Of a stretch of 64,000 nucleotides of DNA, positions 20,668 to 31,350 are shown piece by piece. How positions within the stretch are numbered: position 1 is the first letter of the stretch; each line of letters opens with the position of its first letter. The position numbers were made by a program, and so were the translations under genes. The stretch is from positions 31,747,441 to 31,811,440 of the forward strand of contig CATQJL010000316.1 of the NCBI GenBank assembly GCA_958299035.1. The letters are read 5' to 3'. Origin of the DNA: Cylicocyclus nassatus (Eukaryota > Nematoda > Chromadorea > Rhabditida > Strongylidae). Under the pieces are notes generated by a model. That model did no database searches. It was not told the DNA's origin and saw only the letters and a list, made by a program, of their open reading frames with translations.

Positions 20668-22140
20668 TTAGGTCATTTCGAAAGCAATTTTGCTTTTTTC
20701 AGACGAGCGTCACATCCCACAGATCAAAGATTCCCGAAGTAATTTACAAGGGAAGGAATCTTGGTGACCATGGCCTTCTGAAATAAAACGTATACTACTA
20801 AATGCATCTTGAAGCGCTGATTCCAGATCTGCCATCGATATCTGCTGTGCGCCTTCCGATCGAAATTATGAATATTTTTTGTCCCTGAAATTTGTACTGT
20901 TTTTATGACAGGATTCACCAATATCGTTAGTTCATTATGCACTACAAATGAGTGTCCAAATGAAATAAAGCTTTACGTTAAGCTCAGGGAAGCTGTCACC
21001 GATATATCGTAGTCTATAAATTCTGGATACTGACGACTCTGGCTGACTAGATCTCGTGAAATTAATGTGGAGAAAAGTCCACGACTTCTTTCAAAGAGTC
21101 GCAGAGCAGATAACATAGATTTGGGATCAGCGTTTCAATGCGCACCTGTTGGTACTCATCTCACTGCTAAAGGTTATGGTCACCAAGTATCTTTCCCTTG
21201 TTAGTTGCATTCGACAAGGCTTTTCATCCTTTGGAAAAGGTTATAATTGCATTGGACCATTTGAGTTCTTGGAAAAATTCCAGAAAGCTATGGCTCATTG
21301 TTTTTACCAAAGTCAACTTTCGCTTTCACAAGACTTTGCACTAATCCTAAAAGAAGTTCAAGTACTGGATGGATAGAGCAAACCCTACAGGATACAAAAC
21401 CATTCTTCTCTCTTCCCTAAATATCTCATAACTGCTTGATAGATTTTTGATGCTACGAATTTCCATTTTTGAAAACATCAATCGACGAGCAGTTCGGGTG
21501 CCAATGTCATTTTCTACTTTTCTAATAATTGTTTTTTACTCTCAATCGTGGATTCTTCGGGCCCAAATTACATAATTTATGTTTTTCAATGTGGGCTTTA
21601 CCTGAAAATCTTGAAACCTGATATTCCGAATCTGTAAACGCTCGTTTGCCTTATAAAGTCAGCGTTGAACCATTATCCCTTTCTGGCATCTCAGATTTCG
21701 AAGATTAATAGCACTTTATGTGTCTATGTCTATGTAGGTCTGCTATAATCAAGTGGTTCTGAAAATTTTATTCAAATGTTGACGGAATGTGCAAAGAAGA
21801 AACATATAATTTTGTCTCCTCGGATTTGCTCTATTCATCCGTTACCAAAACTTCAAAGAGAGCTCGGTATAAGGCATGGGGGCAAATTATCGATAGTTAT
21901 CTAAGAGTTTGCTGGCTATGCTGCAATGGAGTTATAATCATGTTAAAGAGGCTGAAATGGTGCATCAAACACAACTAAAATCTTTTGAAAATCTTTTGCC
22001 AAGAGGGCCCCTTTGGAAAAACACGAGGCTATTTTGGAACGATATTCATAGTACAAACCTTGTTGTGCTGCAAATTCTCATGAAAATAGATTTTAATAGC
22101 AAATGTAGAGCTTTTTTGGAGCGAACTTGTATAAGTTAGG
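20668..22140. mobile_element. mariner-like MITE, family 4 (TTAGGTCATTTCGAAAG), degraded copy
   Basis: The left end TTAGGTCATTTCGAAAGCAA and the following TTTTTTCAGACGAGCG-CACATC match 51560 and 54422. Internal blocks (GATAGAGCAAACCCTACAGGATAC at 21373, and an inverse arm with GGATTTGCTCTATTCATCCG near 21820) show a fold-back plan. The right terminus is not recognisable. Confidence 0.6.
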
Positions 22141-23066
22141 GCATATGTATTTTAATCGAGACTTTATGATTTTCTCAACAGATTGTAGGGAGGTGAGACT
22201 CAATCAGTTCAAGGCAGAAAAACAATAAAATGAGTGACTGACTGTTTATGACTCACTCAAGCAGCATTTGCCATGCAGAAGGAGATGCTGATTCACACAA
22301 GCATCTAACAAAAGCAGATGGTTATATCCAACACAAAATAGAATTTTGAATAATCCGGCATTATTTTGTTTGCAGCCATAGAAATACGACAAGAAAAAAA
22401 ACGATGAATCGATTATGTAAACCAAAAGTGCAGCGAATGGCATGGCATCACAGCTAGTAGAACATTTGACATAGAGGTATAAAGTAGGAAGCATACATAA
22501 ATAAAAGCATATTTAAACTCGAAGAACTCTCGACATAGAAAGTATGACCTTATTAGGGCATTAGGCTGGAAAGAAAAGAATGTCGTTTTTCATAACAGAG
22601 CGAAAAAGATTCTAAAAAAATATATGGGGGTATCATTCGATAGTGCACATTAATCTTCTATCTACATTATATCATATGATATCATCCAATTTGAAGAAGA
22701 TAAGGATTCACAAAAAATGTGGTGCAGGACTCAAAGACCATCTTACTAGGAAAATATAAGTTTGCAATTACAGCAGACAATCCAAATTTCAAAGAAAATT
22801 TCTTTCCACCATCCCCTCACATCTCCCCTGTTTACCAAATAATTCTAAAGGATTCATCTTTGATCACTGAACATGCAACTAGCTACCACTGTGTACCAAG
22901 TGCGAAAATTGTTGTTGACGATTATTTCGTGGTGATTTTGATCTCCTTTTGTTACAAAGATCAGAAGCAGCTTAACCGGAAGGATTTTCCTGGATTGTTC
23001 TGTGTTTCGACATAAACAAGGTCTCGCAGTGTTTTCGGATGATCCGGTATTCTGCAAGGCTTACGC
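22141..23066. other. no gene supported
   Basis: A 98-codon plus-strand ORF (22719-23015) and an 82-codon minus-strand ORF (22246-22494) lack domains and splice context. Confidence 0.35.
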
Positions 23067-23070
23067 TTAA

Positions 23071-23415
23071 AGGCAGCGTCCAGGCAAGTCTGAACACATG
23101 GGGATCTCACCTGGATAGTAATTTTGGGGCCCTGACTAAGTCACTGCCCAACCGGCAGCTCAGGTAGTGCTCTAACGGCTGAGATATTCCCCTCGAAACT
23201 GGACCCCGTGATCGTATTCCGCATGGATTCATGGCGCAAAGCGTGGATCCTGCCATGAATCCATGCGAATACGATCGCGGGGTCCAGTTTCGAGAGGAAT
23301 ATCTCAGCCGTTAGAGTACTACCTGCGCTGCCGCTTGGACAGTGCCTTAGTTAGGGCCCCAAAAGTACTTTTCACGTAAAATCCCCATAGGTCCAGATCT
23401 GCCTGGACGCTGCCT
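23071..23415. mobile_element. TTAA-flanked palindromic MITE (AGGCAGCGTCC ends)
   Basis: A near-complete palindrome. AGGCAGCGTCCAGGCA at the left mirrors TGCCTGGACGCTGCCT at the right, with TTAA on each side (23067-23070 and 23416-23419). Only 25-30 bases at the centre (GCGCAAAGCGTGGATCC) are unpaired. TTAA flanks indicate a piggyBac-type target, inferred from the target alone. A one-ended relative begins at 43469. Confidence 0.8.
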
Positions 23416-23419
23416 TTAA

Positions 23420-26400
23420 ATAGAAAATATTCAGGAAGCTTTAAAAAAAATCGAACAACAACATTTTCAAGCTTTTCCTTGTCGAGGAGCTAACAGGAGC
23501 CGATTAATCTCTAAAGCAGCGATGAGATTATAAAACGTATACTTCGGCCAAACAATGGAGGAATGATTAGTCAAAGTGGTCTTAAGGCAAAAGACGAAAA
23601 ATTTTTTTGATTTACAAACAAAAAAAACAAAAATTCAAAACTTGCTCTGCAAATCTTTTCTGTACTAGAAATTTTGAGGGATTTTTAAAGCAAAAAGCTG
23701 AATACATAACTAAGATAAAACTCAACTGAAATTTATTACCTATTATTGCTAAACTTTCCTTACTAATTCTGCTGAAGGAATCACGTTCTATGCATAAAGA
23801 CGCTTGAACGATATTTTAAGCTGATCTATCAATCCTGTGAGTTACCACTTAAACTTGGCTTTGTTTCATTGTGCAAGGCAATTAAGTCACAGATTACACC
23901 AGCAACCGATTTTCCCTAACAATGACAATTTCTTGCATTATGGGAAGAAAACAAGAGTGGGAGCAAATTATAGGACCAGTAAAAATGGCTCTGAAATTGC
24001 GAACAATCAAGCTCTCAATATAATTATGCAAAAAATCAAAACTACACGAAAAAACGTATAATCTATAAATTCAATGTCATAAATCATAAACAAATTGTTG
24101 ATAGTAAATTCATATAAACATATAAATAAAAATGTATCAGACTTGTCAATTTTTTGGGACGTAGTGTCCTTCAGCTGGCACCAGGGCAATTTCGAAACGA
24201 AATCTTTTTTGTTCTTAAAATTTCGTATGATGTCTCATTTTTGACTCTAAACCCTAAACGTAAAAAGCCTAAAAAAACACCTTGACTAAAAAAACGTCGC
24301 AATTTTTTGTCTCTTCCGCTGCGAAAACGATATCCTCTTTTGCTTTTTGTCTCAAATATGATATTATCCAGCTTGACCCGATGTGTCAGCTGTGCCAAGC
24401 CCTGACCTTCTCACATCCTCAATATTGAAAATCTAGGCACCTCGATGAAAAAACCGTATTTTTAACTACTCTGCAGCTGCAGAAACTAATTCAAATCTAT
24501 GCGGAACTATTCAAATTTCCGCGATAATCTGGATATTACGTCTTTCCCTAATTGTAGCCGTTCACAGATCGTTTGTTTGTGACTCCATTTGGATTAGCTA
24601 GCTGATTGCCATTAACCGCCTACGTAAACACGCTCAAAGAACGCTTACGCGATGACTGATTCAATGAAGTTGGCAAAGTTTAGAACAAGTCGGAGAATAC
24701 ACCAGGGACTTTCCTTCGCAAGTTTTCTTTCCGATGAACTGCGTTAAATTATCAAACATGAAATCGATGTAATTATGGTAAACTATGAGTAAGTACCTTC
24801 AAGAAAAATTTGTTCTAATCCCTACGAAAATTCCAGCAATTTCAGGATTGCAGAAGACAGGCATGTCTTGCTCTCGAAACGCTTTCTACTGACGTCATTT
24901 TTAGTTTTAGTTCTTTGAAAGCTTTTAAACCTTCACTTTTTCTTTCATCTCCTAGAGAACCCCTCAATCTTCTTTTCCATCTTGTTATTTTTGAAGATAG
25001 TTGAGCATTTAAGTGCAACACTGCAAATCAGGACTGTCAAAACAATTCAAAAATTTTTTCCAATTCAGAATTGCTACGTACGAACGTGTTTATCGTAGAG
25101 CTCTTCTCTCCATACTATTTTAATTGGGGTAAACTCTTTGAAGTTATGAAAATTTTTCGTTTGATTGAAAAAAAAACAATATTTTGCTCAAGTTGTCTGC
25201 TTTTCATTATCCTTATACGAATTCTTAAGCATCGAATGAATTTACCAACTTAGAGCATTGTTTTATGGTGTCACTCGTAAAAAACTGCACCAGCAAAAAT
25301 GAGTCATAGTTGGGTAATCTAATACGAGTTGAAATTTCATGAAATGTAAGTTACTGGCGACACTCGTTGTCAATTTTCCCAACAGTAATTTTGTAATCAT
25401 TTTGACTCATGACTGCTATAGGCTTTTGGGCGAATTGTTGTGAATGTGCAACGTGATGGAAAATTTCTTTCATTTTTTCAACAGAATTAAGATGGCTGAG
25501 TAATATTACTAGATCTTGACCTTCATGGGACCAAAACTGGAAGTGAATTTTTTTGAGAGAAAAATCTTTACTGGGGCATGCTGCAGCTAAACTTTGATTA
25601 GCTTATCTATCTTGTTACTATTAGTTTCGTATAGGTCATAAGTTTAGCCTATGCAATGTACTCTTTTGTGTATGATAAATCTAGTTTTACACTACAATTC
25701 AATTTGAAATGCTAGAAGTTCAATCTCAAGAAATTTAAAAATTTTAGCTTTCCTTGAGGACCTAATTAGCATACTTAGAAAGTTTAGATCAAATAACCAA
25801 TAAGGATATTTTGCGTTTTAATAAACTATTTGATGTAGACCAAACTAAGCAAAAGAACAGTTTGAGAATCTGTCAGCCTGCATCGTCGTCATGTTAACAT
25901 TTGTTTCGGCACATCGGAAATCGCGCAATTTTTCCCTCTAATGCAAACCAAGTTAATTGATTTTGTTAAGAAATGCAATGGTTGAAATTTATAAACAAAT
26001 TTTTGCAAGGCTCATGGCAATCGAGTATAAAATTTCCAGTTGTTTATTAAAGCATTGGTCCAAGAAGTCGTACATAACCTTTATGGTCATCTTCGCCACT
26101 ATTTGATCATGAACAACGTTCCATGATTCACAAGCAATAAGACATTCCATACCACCTCCACCTTTGAATTTTTAAGCACTTACATGGCAAAATTTCCAAT
26201 GTCATGTACATGCCCTAGTAGTGCTCGATCTTTGCACGATAACTAAGCCAGACTAGTATGTACATGATTCTTTCACGACCCATTTGATTTCGACTTTCAG
26301 GATCGCAAAGATCAAATTTTGGTTTCTTGGCACATAAGCAGCTCAGGGTTATTCGAATAAAGAGTGCTCTAAGAAATTTGTTTGGGCAGCACAGTTCGGA

Positions 26401-26743
26401 TGGTCGATGCATAATCGTGCAAGGTTCAAAATTCAGCCTTTATAAATAGCAAAGCGTAGGCATGCGAGATCCAAGGAAACGTCATTTCCAGCTCTGCTCA
26501 CCGAGTCTAAATCTAGGCCTACATATCTTGCCCACTATTATCTGCTTGTCAAACCAGGGAGATTCCAAGAAGAGTTTCTGTCCAGATAAATTTTAGAGCA
26601 GCCATTGACTTTTGAGACCTTTAAGTGCTCATATATAGCTGTAGCGGGACGGTACTCATTTATTCAGGATCGACAAACCTGATAGGGAAAGTGGCAAAAA
26701 GTATTTTTCGAATTTCTCGTGCGACCTTAAAATTATAAGGCTA
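23420..26743. other. AT-rich DNA without a supported gene
   Basis: There are weak exon-like frames on the minus strand at 24171-24398 and about 24642-24556, each open in more than one frame. No mobile-element ends were recognised over more than 3 kb, making this the longest unexplained stretch and possibly intronic. Confidence 0.35.
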
Positions 26744-26989
26744 CTAGATGGCTTACCCGGCTCCGCCCGGCCCTGTCATTATCATATTTGTAATCGGCAT
26801 GCTCGATTACCCCCCTGTACCAACTCCCAGCCCCTATCTCAAATTTTGCAAAAAATCGATAAAATCGATGTCGATCGATGACGAAAAGTAGCCTATGACA
26901 CCCCCCGGGGCCCGAAGTGTATGTGTGCTAAGTTTGCTCCCGATCGGTTCAGAAATGGAATTTTCTATTCGGAACATACGTACAGACAT

Positions 26990-27024
<35 letters not shown>

Positions 27025-27043
27025 TTCAGCTTTATAAATAAGA
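26744..27043 (-). mobile_element. short non-autonomous Helitron (300 bp)
   Basis: Minus strand: starts TCTTATTTATAAAGCTGAAT at 27043, ends GGTAAGCCATCTAG at 26744, and sits between A (26743 side) and T (27044 side). The terminal hairpin CCGGGCGGAGCCGGG is intact. A (CAGA) microsatellite of about ten units lies near the 5' end. This is the cleanest copy for defining the family. Confidence 0.82.
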
Positions 27044-27044
27044 T

Positions 27045-27795
27045 TCTAAATATTTACAATAAACAAGCTTGCATATTTCTTTGACTTGTGTAAAAAATTT
27101 TGAAAATTTCGCGGCTAGGCTTCTTTCGATATCCTGCACTAGACTATATGAATGTGTTATACAGAAAATTTTTGCACTAAAAATCTACTAGGAAATTCTT
27201 TTGAAAATTTTGTGGCTTCAAATGTGGTTTTTTCCGAAACTAAATGAATTTTTTATAATGGCAATATCCCAATATGTGCTTTTCCAGGGACAACTTTATT
27301 TTAGGGCACAGCACGCATGGAAAATATCGAATTTTTTGAGTGCAAGGTTGTCTCGAGCATAGGAAGCGCTGAAAAGCCAGTATGCGGTACTTATATGGAA
27401 ATCTTTTTGAGCTGCCATATGAGAAATCATGCCTTGAAAAGCTGCCAGCTAAAACAAATTGCAAAAATGGCAATTAGGCATTCAAAATCCTTAGTTTTCA
27501 AAATACTGCACTATAAAGTCTTTTCTGAACACCGAATGAAGCAAATTTTTCAAATACTATATATTATACATTGCATAGGTAACGTTCCTCCTTTTTTGCA
27601 CACAAAGGAAAAGTTTTTCAGTGTGGAAATCACCAGCCTTTTGACATAAGATCTGGAGAGCTTTGTTGACTTTCTCTTCATAAATCTTTGCCTAGAAATT
27701 TGCGACACAATTCCGAAAATCAAATATGGTTTGCAGAATGAAAAAGATTAATTTTGAAACGTTTGGTGACGGGGGAATATCCTAAAATTTTTTGA
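27045..27795. other. no gene supported
   Basis: A 110-codon plus-strand ORF (27317-27649) has no recognised domain and overlaps a 77-codon ORF on the other strand. Left uncalled. Confidence 0.3.
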
Positions 27796-28177
27796 TCAAC
27801 TTATTTATAAAGCTGAATGTCTCTATGTCTGTTGTTTGTTTGTCTGTGTGTACGTATGTTCCGAATAGAAATTTTTATTTCTGATCCGTTCCGGACCAGA
27901 CTTTGCACACATACACTTCGGAGCGGGACGATGTTGTAGGCTACTTTTCGTTATCGATAAGTATCGATTTCATCGATTTTATCGATTTTTTGCAAAGTTT
28001 GAGCTGCGGCTATGGGAGTTGGCACAGGGGGTAAGTGAGCATGCTCTTTACGAAAACGAAATGGGTATAGGGAACTGACACGTAGAAGTGGGCACAGGAA
28101 GCTTGTACAGAAATAGGGGTGGTGACATTCAACGTGGTGTTTTTACAGGGCCGGGTGGAGCCGGGTATGCCAGCTAG
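27796..28177 (+). mobile_element. non-autonomous Helitron
   Basis: Starts TC after an A (27796), passes TTATTTATAAAGCTGAATG and the ACGTATGTTCCGAATAG block, and ends in a GC hairpin (GGGCCGGGTGGAGCCGGG) followed by CAGCTAG (28177), with T next. Confidence 0.8.
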
Positions 28178-28323
28178 TGCTGCAGTAAAAGACCGGACCT
28201 CTACTACTGGGCGCGTTTTCAAGTCAGGGGGGGGGGTGTAAAGCCGCGCAGAATCTGTGTTTCTCTGAATTCGTTTGTTGTTGATTATTTCTGACACTGT
28301 TTCCGTGCTGGCAGCGCCTTTAA

Positions 28324-28565
28324 CACATTGACGACCGGTTGACACACATGGTGTGTCAAGGCTTGACACACCATGGCTCTCATTGAAATGGCTACTAAAT
28401 GTGTCAAACCAACTCCGGGAGTTTTCTTTCATGCTGGATTTAGATACAACCTCTACTGTTTTGCCAGCATTCCACCGCTACTGTAGGTGTACTGTAGATG
28501 GAATTGTGCGCGATTTTATTTGAAAAATGTTGGCTGGTCCGAGAAAGGCTTCGGTCATCAATGTG
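28324..28565. mobile_element. TTAA-flanked MITE (CACATTGACGACCGG ends)
   Basis: TTAA (28320-28323), then CACATTGACGACCGG; at the right, CGGTCATCAATGTG then TTAA (28566-28569). An internal hairpin TTGACACACATGG / CACCATGG lies near the left end. The terminus resembles CCCATTGACGAC of the element at 44479. Confidence 0.7.
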
Positions 28566-28570
28566 TTAAT

Positions 28571-28804
28571 ATGGCGTGCTGGCAGCGCCTCCAGTACCTC
28601 CCGCAGATGGACCTCGATTCCGAGCTGTCAAGCCCTTGTAGCTTTTTTGTGTTTGGAGAAGCGCAGCTCAACAATTTGATTCGTCAGGTATACAGGGAAC
28701 GATCGCGGGATTATAGAGGGATCAAGCCGCCCCGTGAGGGCTTGGAACTTGCAGTTGATCCTGTGGGTGAACCCTACACTTCACGTTGGAGAACATCATC
28801 TTGA
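28571..28804 (+). CDS. 77-residue ORF directly upstream of a strong hairpin, product not recognised
   Basis: ATG at 28571 lies two bases after the TTAA of the preceding MITE, and the frame is also open upstream to 28487 through that MITE. The 77-residue translation starts MACWQRLQYLPQMDLDSELS, contains basic clusters (RQVYRERSRDYRG) and a Pro/Gly-rich C-terminal part, and has normal composition. GC is about 50%, well above the flanks. No intron is needed. The stop at 28802-28804 is followed nine bases later by a 12-bp stem hairpin and a T-rich run. No family is recognised. It could be a captured gene fragment, since a Helitron terminus lies about 1 kb downstream at 29787. Confidence 0.35.
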   Translation: MACWQRLQYLPQMDLDSELSSPCSFFVFGEAQLNNLIRQVYRERSRDYRGIKPPREGLELAVDPVGEPYTSRWRTSS

Positions 28805-28813
28805 GCATTGGCA

Positions 28814-28841
28814 GCACGGGACGAAGCGATTCGTCCCGTGC
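28814..28841 (+). terminator. 12-bp perfect stem with GCGA loop, followed by T-rich run
   Basis: GCACGGGACGAA (28814-28825), loop GCGA (a GNRA tetraloop), TTCGTCCCGTGC (28830-28841), then CTTTCTTTTTTT. It has the form of an intrinsic terminator or a stable 3' RNA hairpin. Terminator function in a nematode is not assumed. Confidence 0.5.
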
Positions 28842-28859
28842 CTTTCTTTTTTTGTAGCG

Positions 28860-29585
28860 TTCGTGTTTTATATTTTTGTTGTAGCAAATGTAACATAATC
28901 TACTAGCGCTTGCGATGGCTTTGCATCGTGCGGGTATCAGGATTAATGAAGCAAAAAATTGCAGACGGGCTAGACGCGTAAGATCCTAGAGTTAGGGCTG
29001 TTGTATCAAGCGGACGAGCACTAGGGCGAGCGATGCCGAGCACACCGAGCCGCAGTTAGCCACGGAAAGTTTATGAAATTGACCTAAAATGCGGGTGTAT
29101 GCCCTTCTATACCGTCCTAGCGCTAATTACTCTGCCCGGGCGGCGCTAATTACTCCGCCTTTCATATAATCTATCAGTCTTTAAATATCTCTGAGCACCT
29201 CAAAGCAAGCGAAGCACACGAATAATGATAGTGACGATGTTCGAATTACGGAGACAAAAAATTAGAAAAGTTGCATGTTTTTTACTGACCTTTCGTGATT
29301 TCTTCGCCCTATACACTTTTCAAAACACCATGAAGTCTGCACGCGTAAGCTGAAGAATTTACCTAAGCCGCCCACGTATAACATTTTTGAGTTTCATGTG
29401 AAACTCATCTTGTTTAATTCTTTTTATCATGAAAATGATGAAAAAAATTTTATCATGCCTTTGAGTCCAACTCAGACGTCTCTAACGGCAGCATAGCTCT
29501 CGTCTGTCCAAGCGCCGCAGCAGCGCCGACCAATCAGAGGCGCGCAGTGATTAGGCTGCTAATGCTAGCGGTTCAGAAGGGCCGT
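28860..29585. other. unannotated, partly GC-rich; CCAAT motif near 29537
   Basis: Contains CCGACCAATCAGAGGCGCGC at about 29537-29556, resembling the CCAATCAGAGCCCGCC promoter block at 60052. There is no ORF downstream before the Helitron end. Confidence 0.3.
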
Positions 29586-29589
29586 CTCC

Positions 29590-29787
29590 CGATTTTATCG
29601 TTATTTTCAAGATCTTAAATGGCTGGAAGTTGGCACAGTGGGTAAGTGGGCATGCTGATTTCGAAAACAACACAGGGAACGGGAAATGAAGTGTAGAAGT
29701 AAGCACAGGGAAAGGCTGTACAGGGATAGGGATGGGATCTTTATTACAGTGTTGACAGGGCCGAGCGGAGCCGGGTAAGCAAGCTAG
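29590..29787 (+). mobile_element. Helitron 3' end
   Basis: The GGCTGGAAGTTGGCACAG, GGGCATGCTGATTTCGAAAA and ACAGGGCCGAGCGGAGCCGGG blocks end in AAGCTAG (29787) followed by T, matching 28010-28177. No matching 5' end was identified, so the left boundary is open. The element could include the DNA back to 28177 and thus the 77-residue ORF. Confidence 0.68.
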
Positions 29788-30830
29788 TGGCTGCTATAAT
29801 TGAGTGATTCAGTCGAAAAAAGCATTGTTGTAATCGAATGTAAAAAATTTTCTCATTATGATGTCATGGAGCCATCACCGAGCTCCAGAGCAAGTGATAA
29901 GTACCTCAGATTTCTTGCTGATAGAGCTCTGTCGATATCATAGATACCAAACCAAAAATCGACAAAAGGTCTCGAATTTTTCGGCTGGTCATGAGACATT
30001 GACTCTAGTGATAGTGAAAAGGCAGAAGCTTTGGTTAGTTATTTTTCTAGCTTTTTTGTTGATTCCACAGATGAAATTTCACCAATTTTCAGCACAGTCA
30101 TAAAGTGTCAGCTTCTTGGTCAGACTTATATGTAGATCACCTAAAGTCTATGTATTCTTTGAAAGCTCAAGAGAACAGCTAGTGCTTGTTATGACGGAAT
30201 TCCTCAAATTGTGTATCGAAAGTGTGTCCGCGCTATCTGAACTCCACTGTCATCTCCAGCGATTTGGCGCAAGGCAAAGTTCTTGGAATATGAAGCGCTC
30301 CCTAGTGAAGGAAAATCAGTGCTCAAGCGTTCGACAGGGTCGATCATAGAAAGCTTTTACTATCGAAACTACGGTATCCGTGGTCAGCTTTCACCTAATT
30401 TGTCTCTTATATGTACGGAAGAGGTATGACTGTTTGCGTCGGAAATAATTTTTCCAAGCGATACAGATGCGATAGCGGAATAACAAGGTGGCTACTCTCG
30501 ATTCTTCTTTTTCTTGGCTATATTGCGGATGAATATGCATTTCTCAAGCCACATGTGAAATCAGAATTCAGTTGTCTGCTGACAACATTTAAATCCATAT
30601 TTGTCACGAACAATAAAAACAGAACGCACAATCCTAATCCAGAGGTATTTCTACATCGATGCAAAGGTAATCAAATGGTCCAAAAATTGGAATTTTCCTG
30701 CCAGCGTCTTCAAATCTGACAGGATGCATTTTGGTAATTCGCATTTCTACCCAATTCATGTGTGTGAAGGTGTTATTATTAATTGGTGCGGCACCACCTA
30801 GTTTCTGGCGTAACTATAGATAAAATCAAC
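29788..30830. other. ambiguous open frames, no gene called
   Basis: Plus-strand ORFs 30116-30349 and 30411-30719, and a minus-strand frame at about 30350-30215, are each plausible and mutually exclusive. Confidence 0.25.
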
Positions 30831-31115
30831 AGTGGCGTACCGAGAGGGGGGGGGGGGAGGAGGGGGCGTCACCACCGAAAATGGGTCTTTTGAAATTTAC
30901 TCATATGGTTTATGAAAATGTGTAAGTGACTTGTTTAACCTTGTTAATAATTGCAATTTTTTTCAAATTTTTCAGAAATTCGAATGAGCCTTGTGAAAAA
31001 AATTTTCGGAAGTAGCCCCCAAAATCTTTTCGTAGTGCGTGGCGTTAGCCTTCTTTGAAAAAATTTTTTTGCCACCTCCGCGGACTGAAATTCTGCTACC
31101 GCAATCAATAATCAG
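30831..31115. mobile_element. hAT-like element with homopolymers, copy 4
   Basis: Begins CAGTGGCGTACCGAGAG, then a long G run. The right part holds GTGCGTGGCGTTAGCC and ends near CTGCTACCGCAA, a decayed mirror of the left end. Confidence 0.55.
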
Positions 31116-31350
31116 CGATTCTTGGAGCACTACAATGCGACCAGGAAAGCGCTATCAAGTATTTCTCTATTGGGTAATTTTCTGGGTTCTATTAACTCGG
31201 CGCTGTTAGTCAGACTATGACCACAGTTGGAATACGCCTCACTTGGAATCGCTTTTGATAAAAAGACATTAAAACTCTTAGAAAGTTCAAGAAATTCCTA
31301 CTAGAATTGTTTTACAGATGTTTGCTGAAGCCAACTATCACCATCTCTAC

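Noticed and set aside
26980..27020. CAGA tandem array considered as a CRISPR-like or satellite locus
   Set aside because: It is a simple microsatellite inside a Helitron with no spacers.
29537..29556. CCAATCAGAGGCGCGC as a second active promoter
   Set aside because: No ORF or transcript start context follows before the Helitron end. It is kept only as a note.
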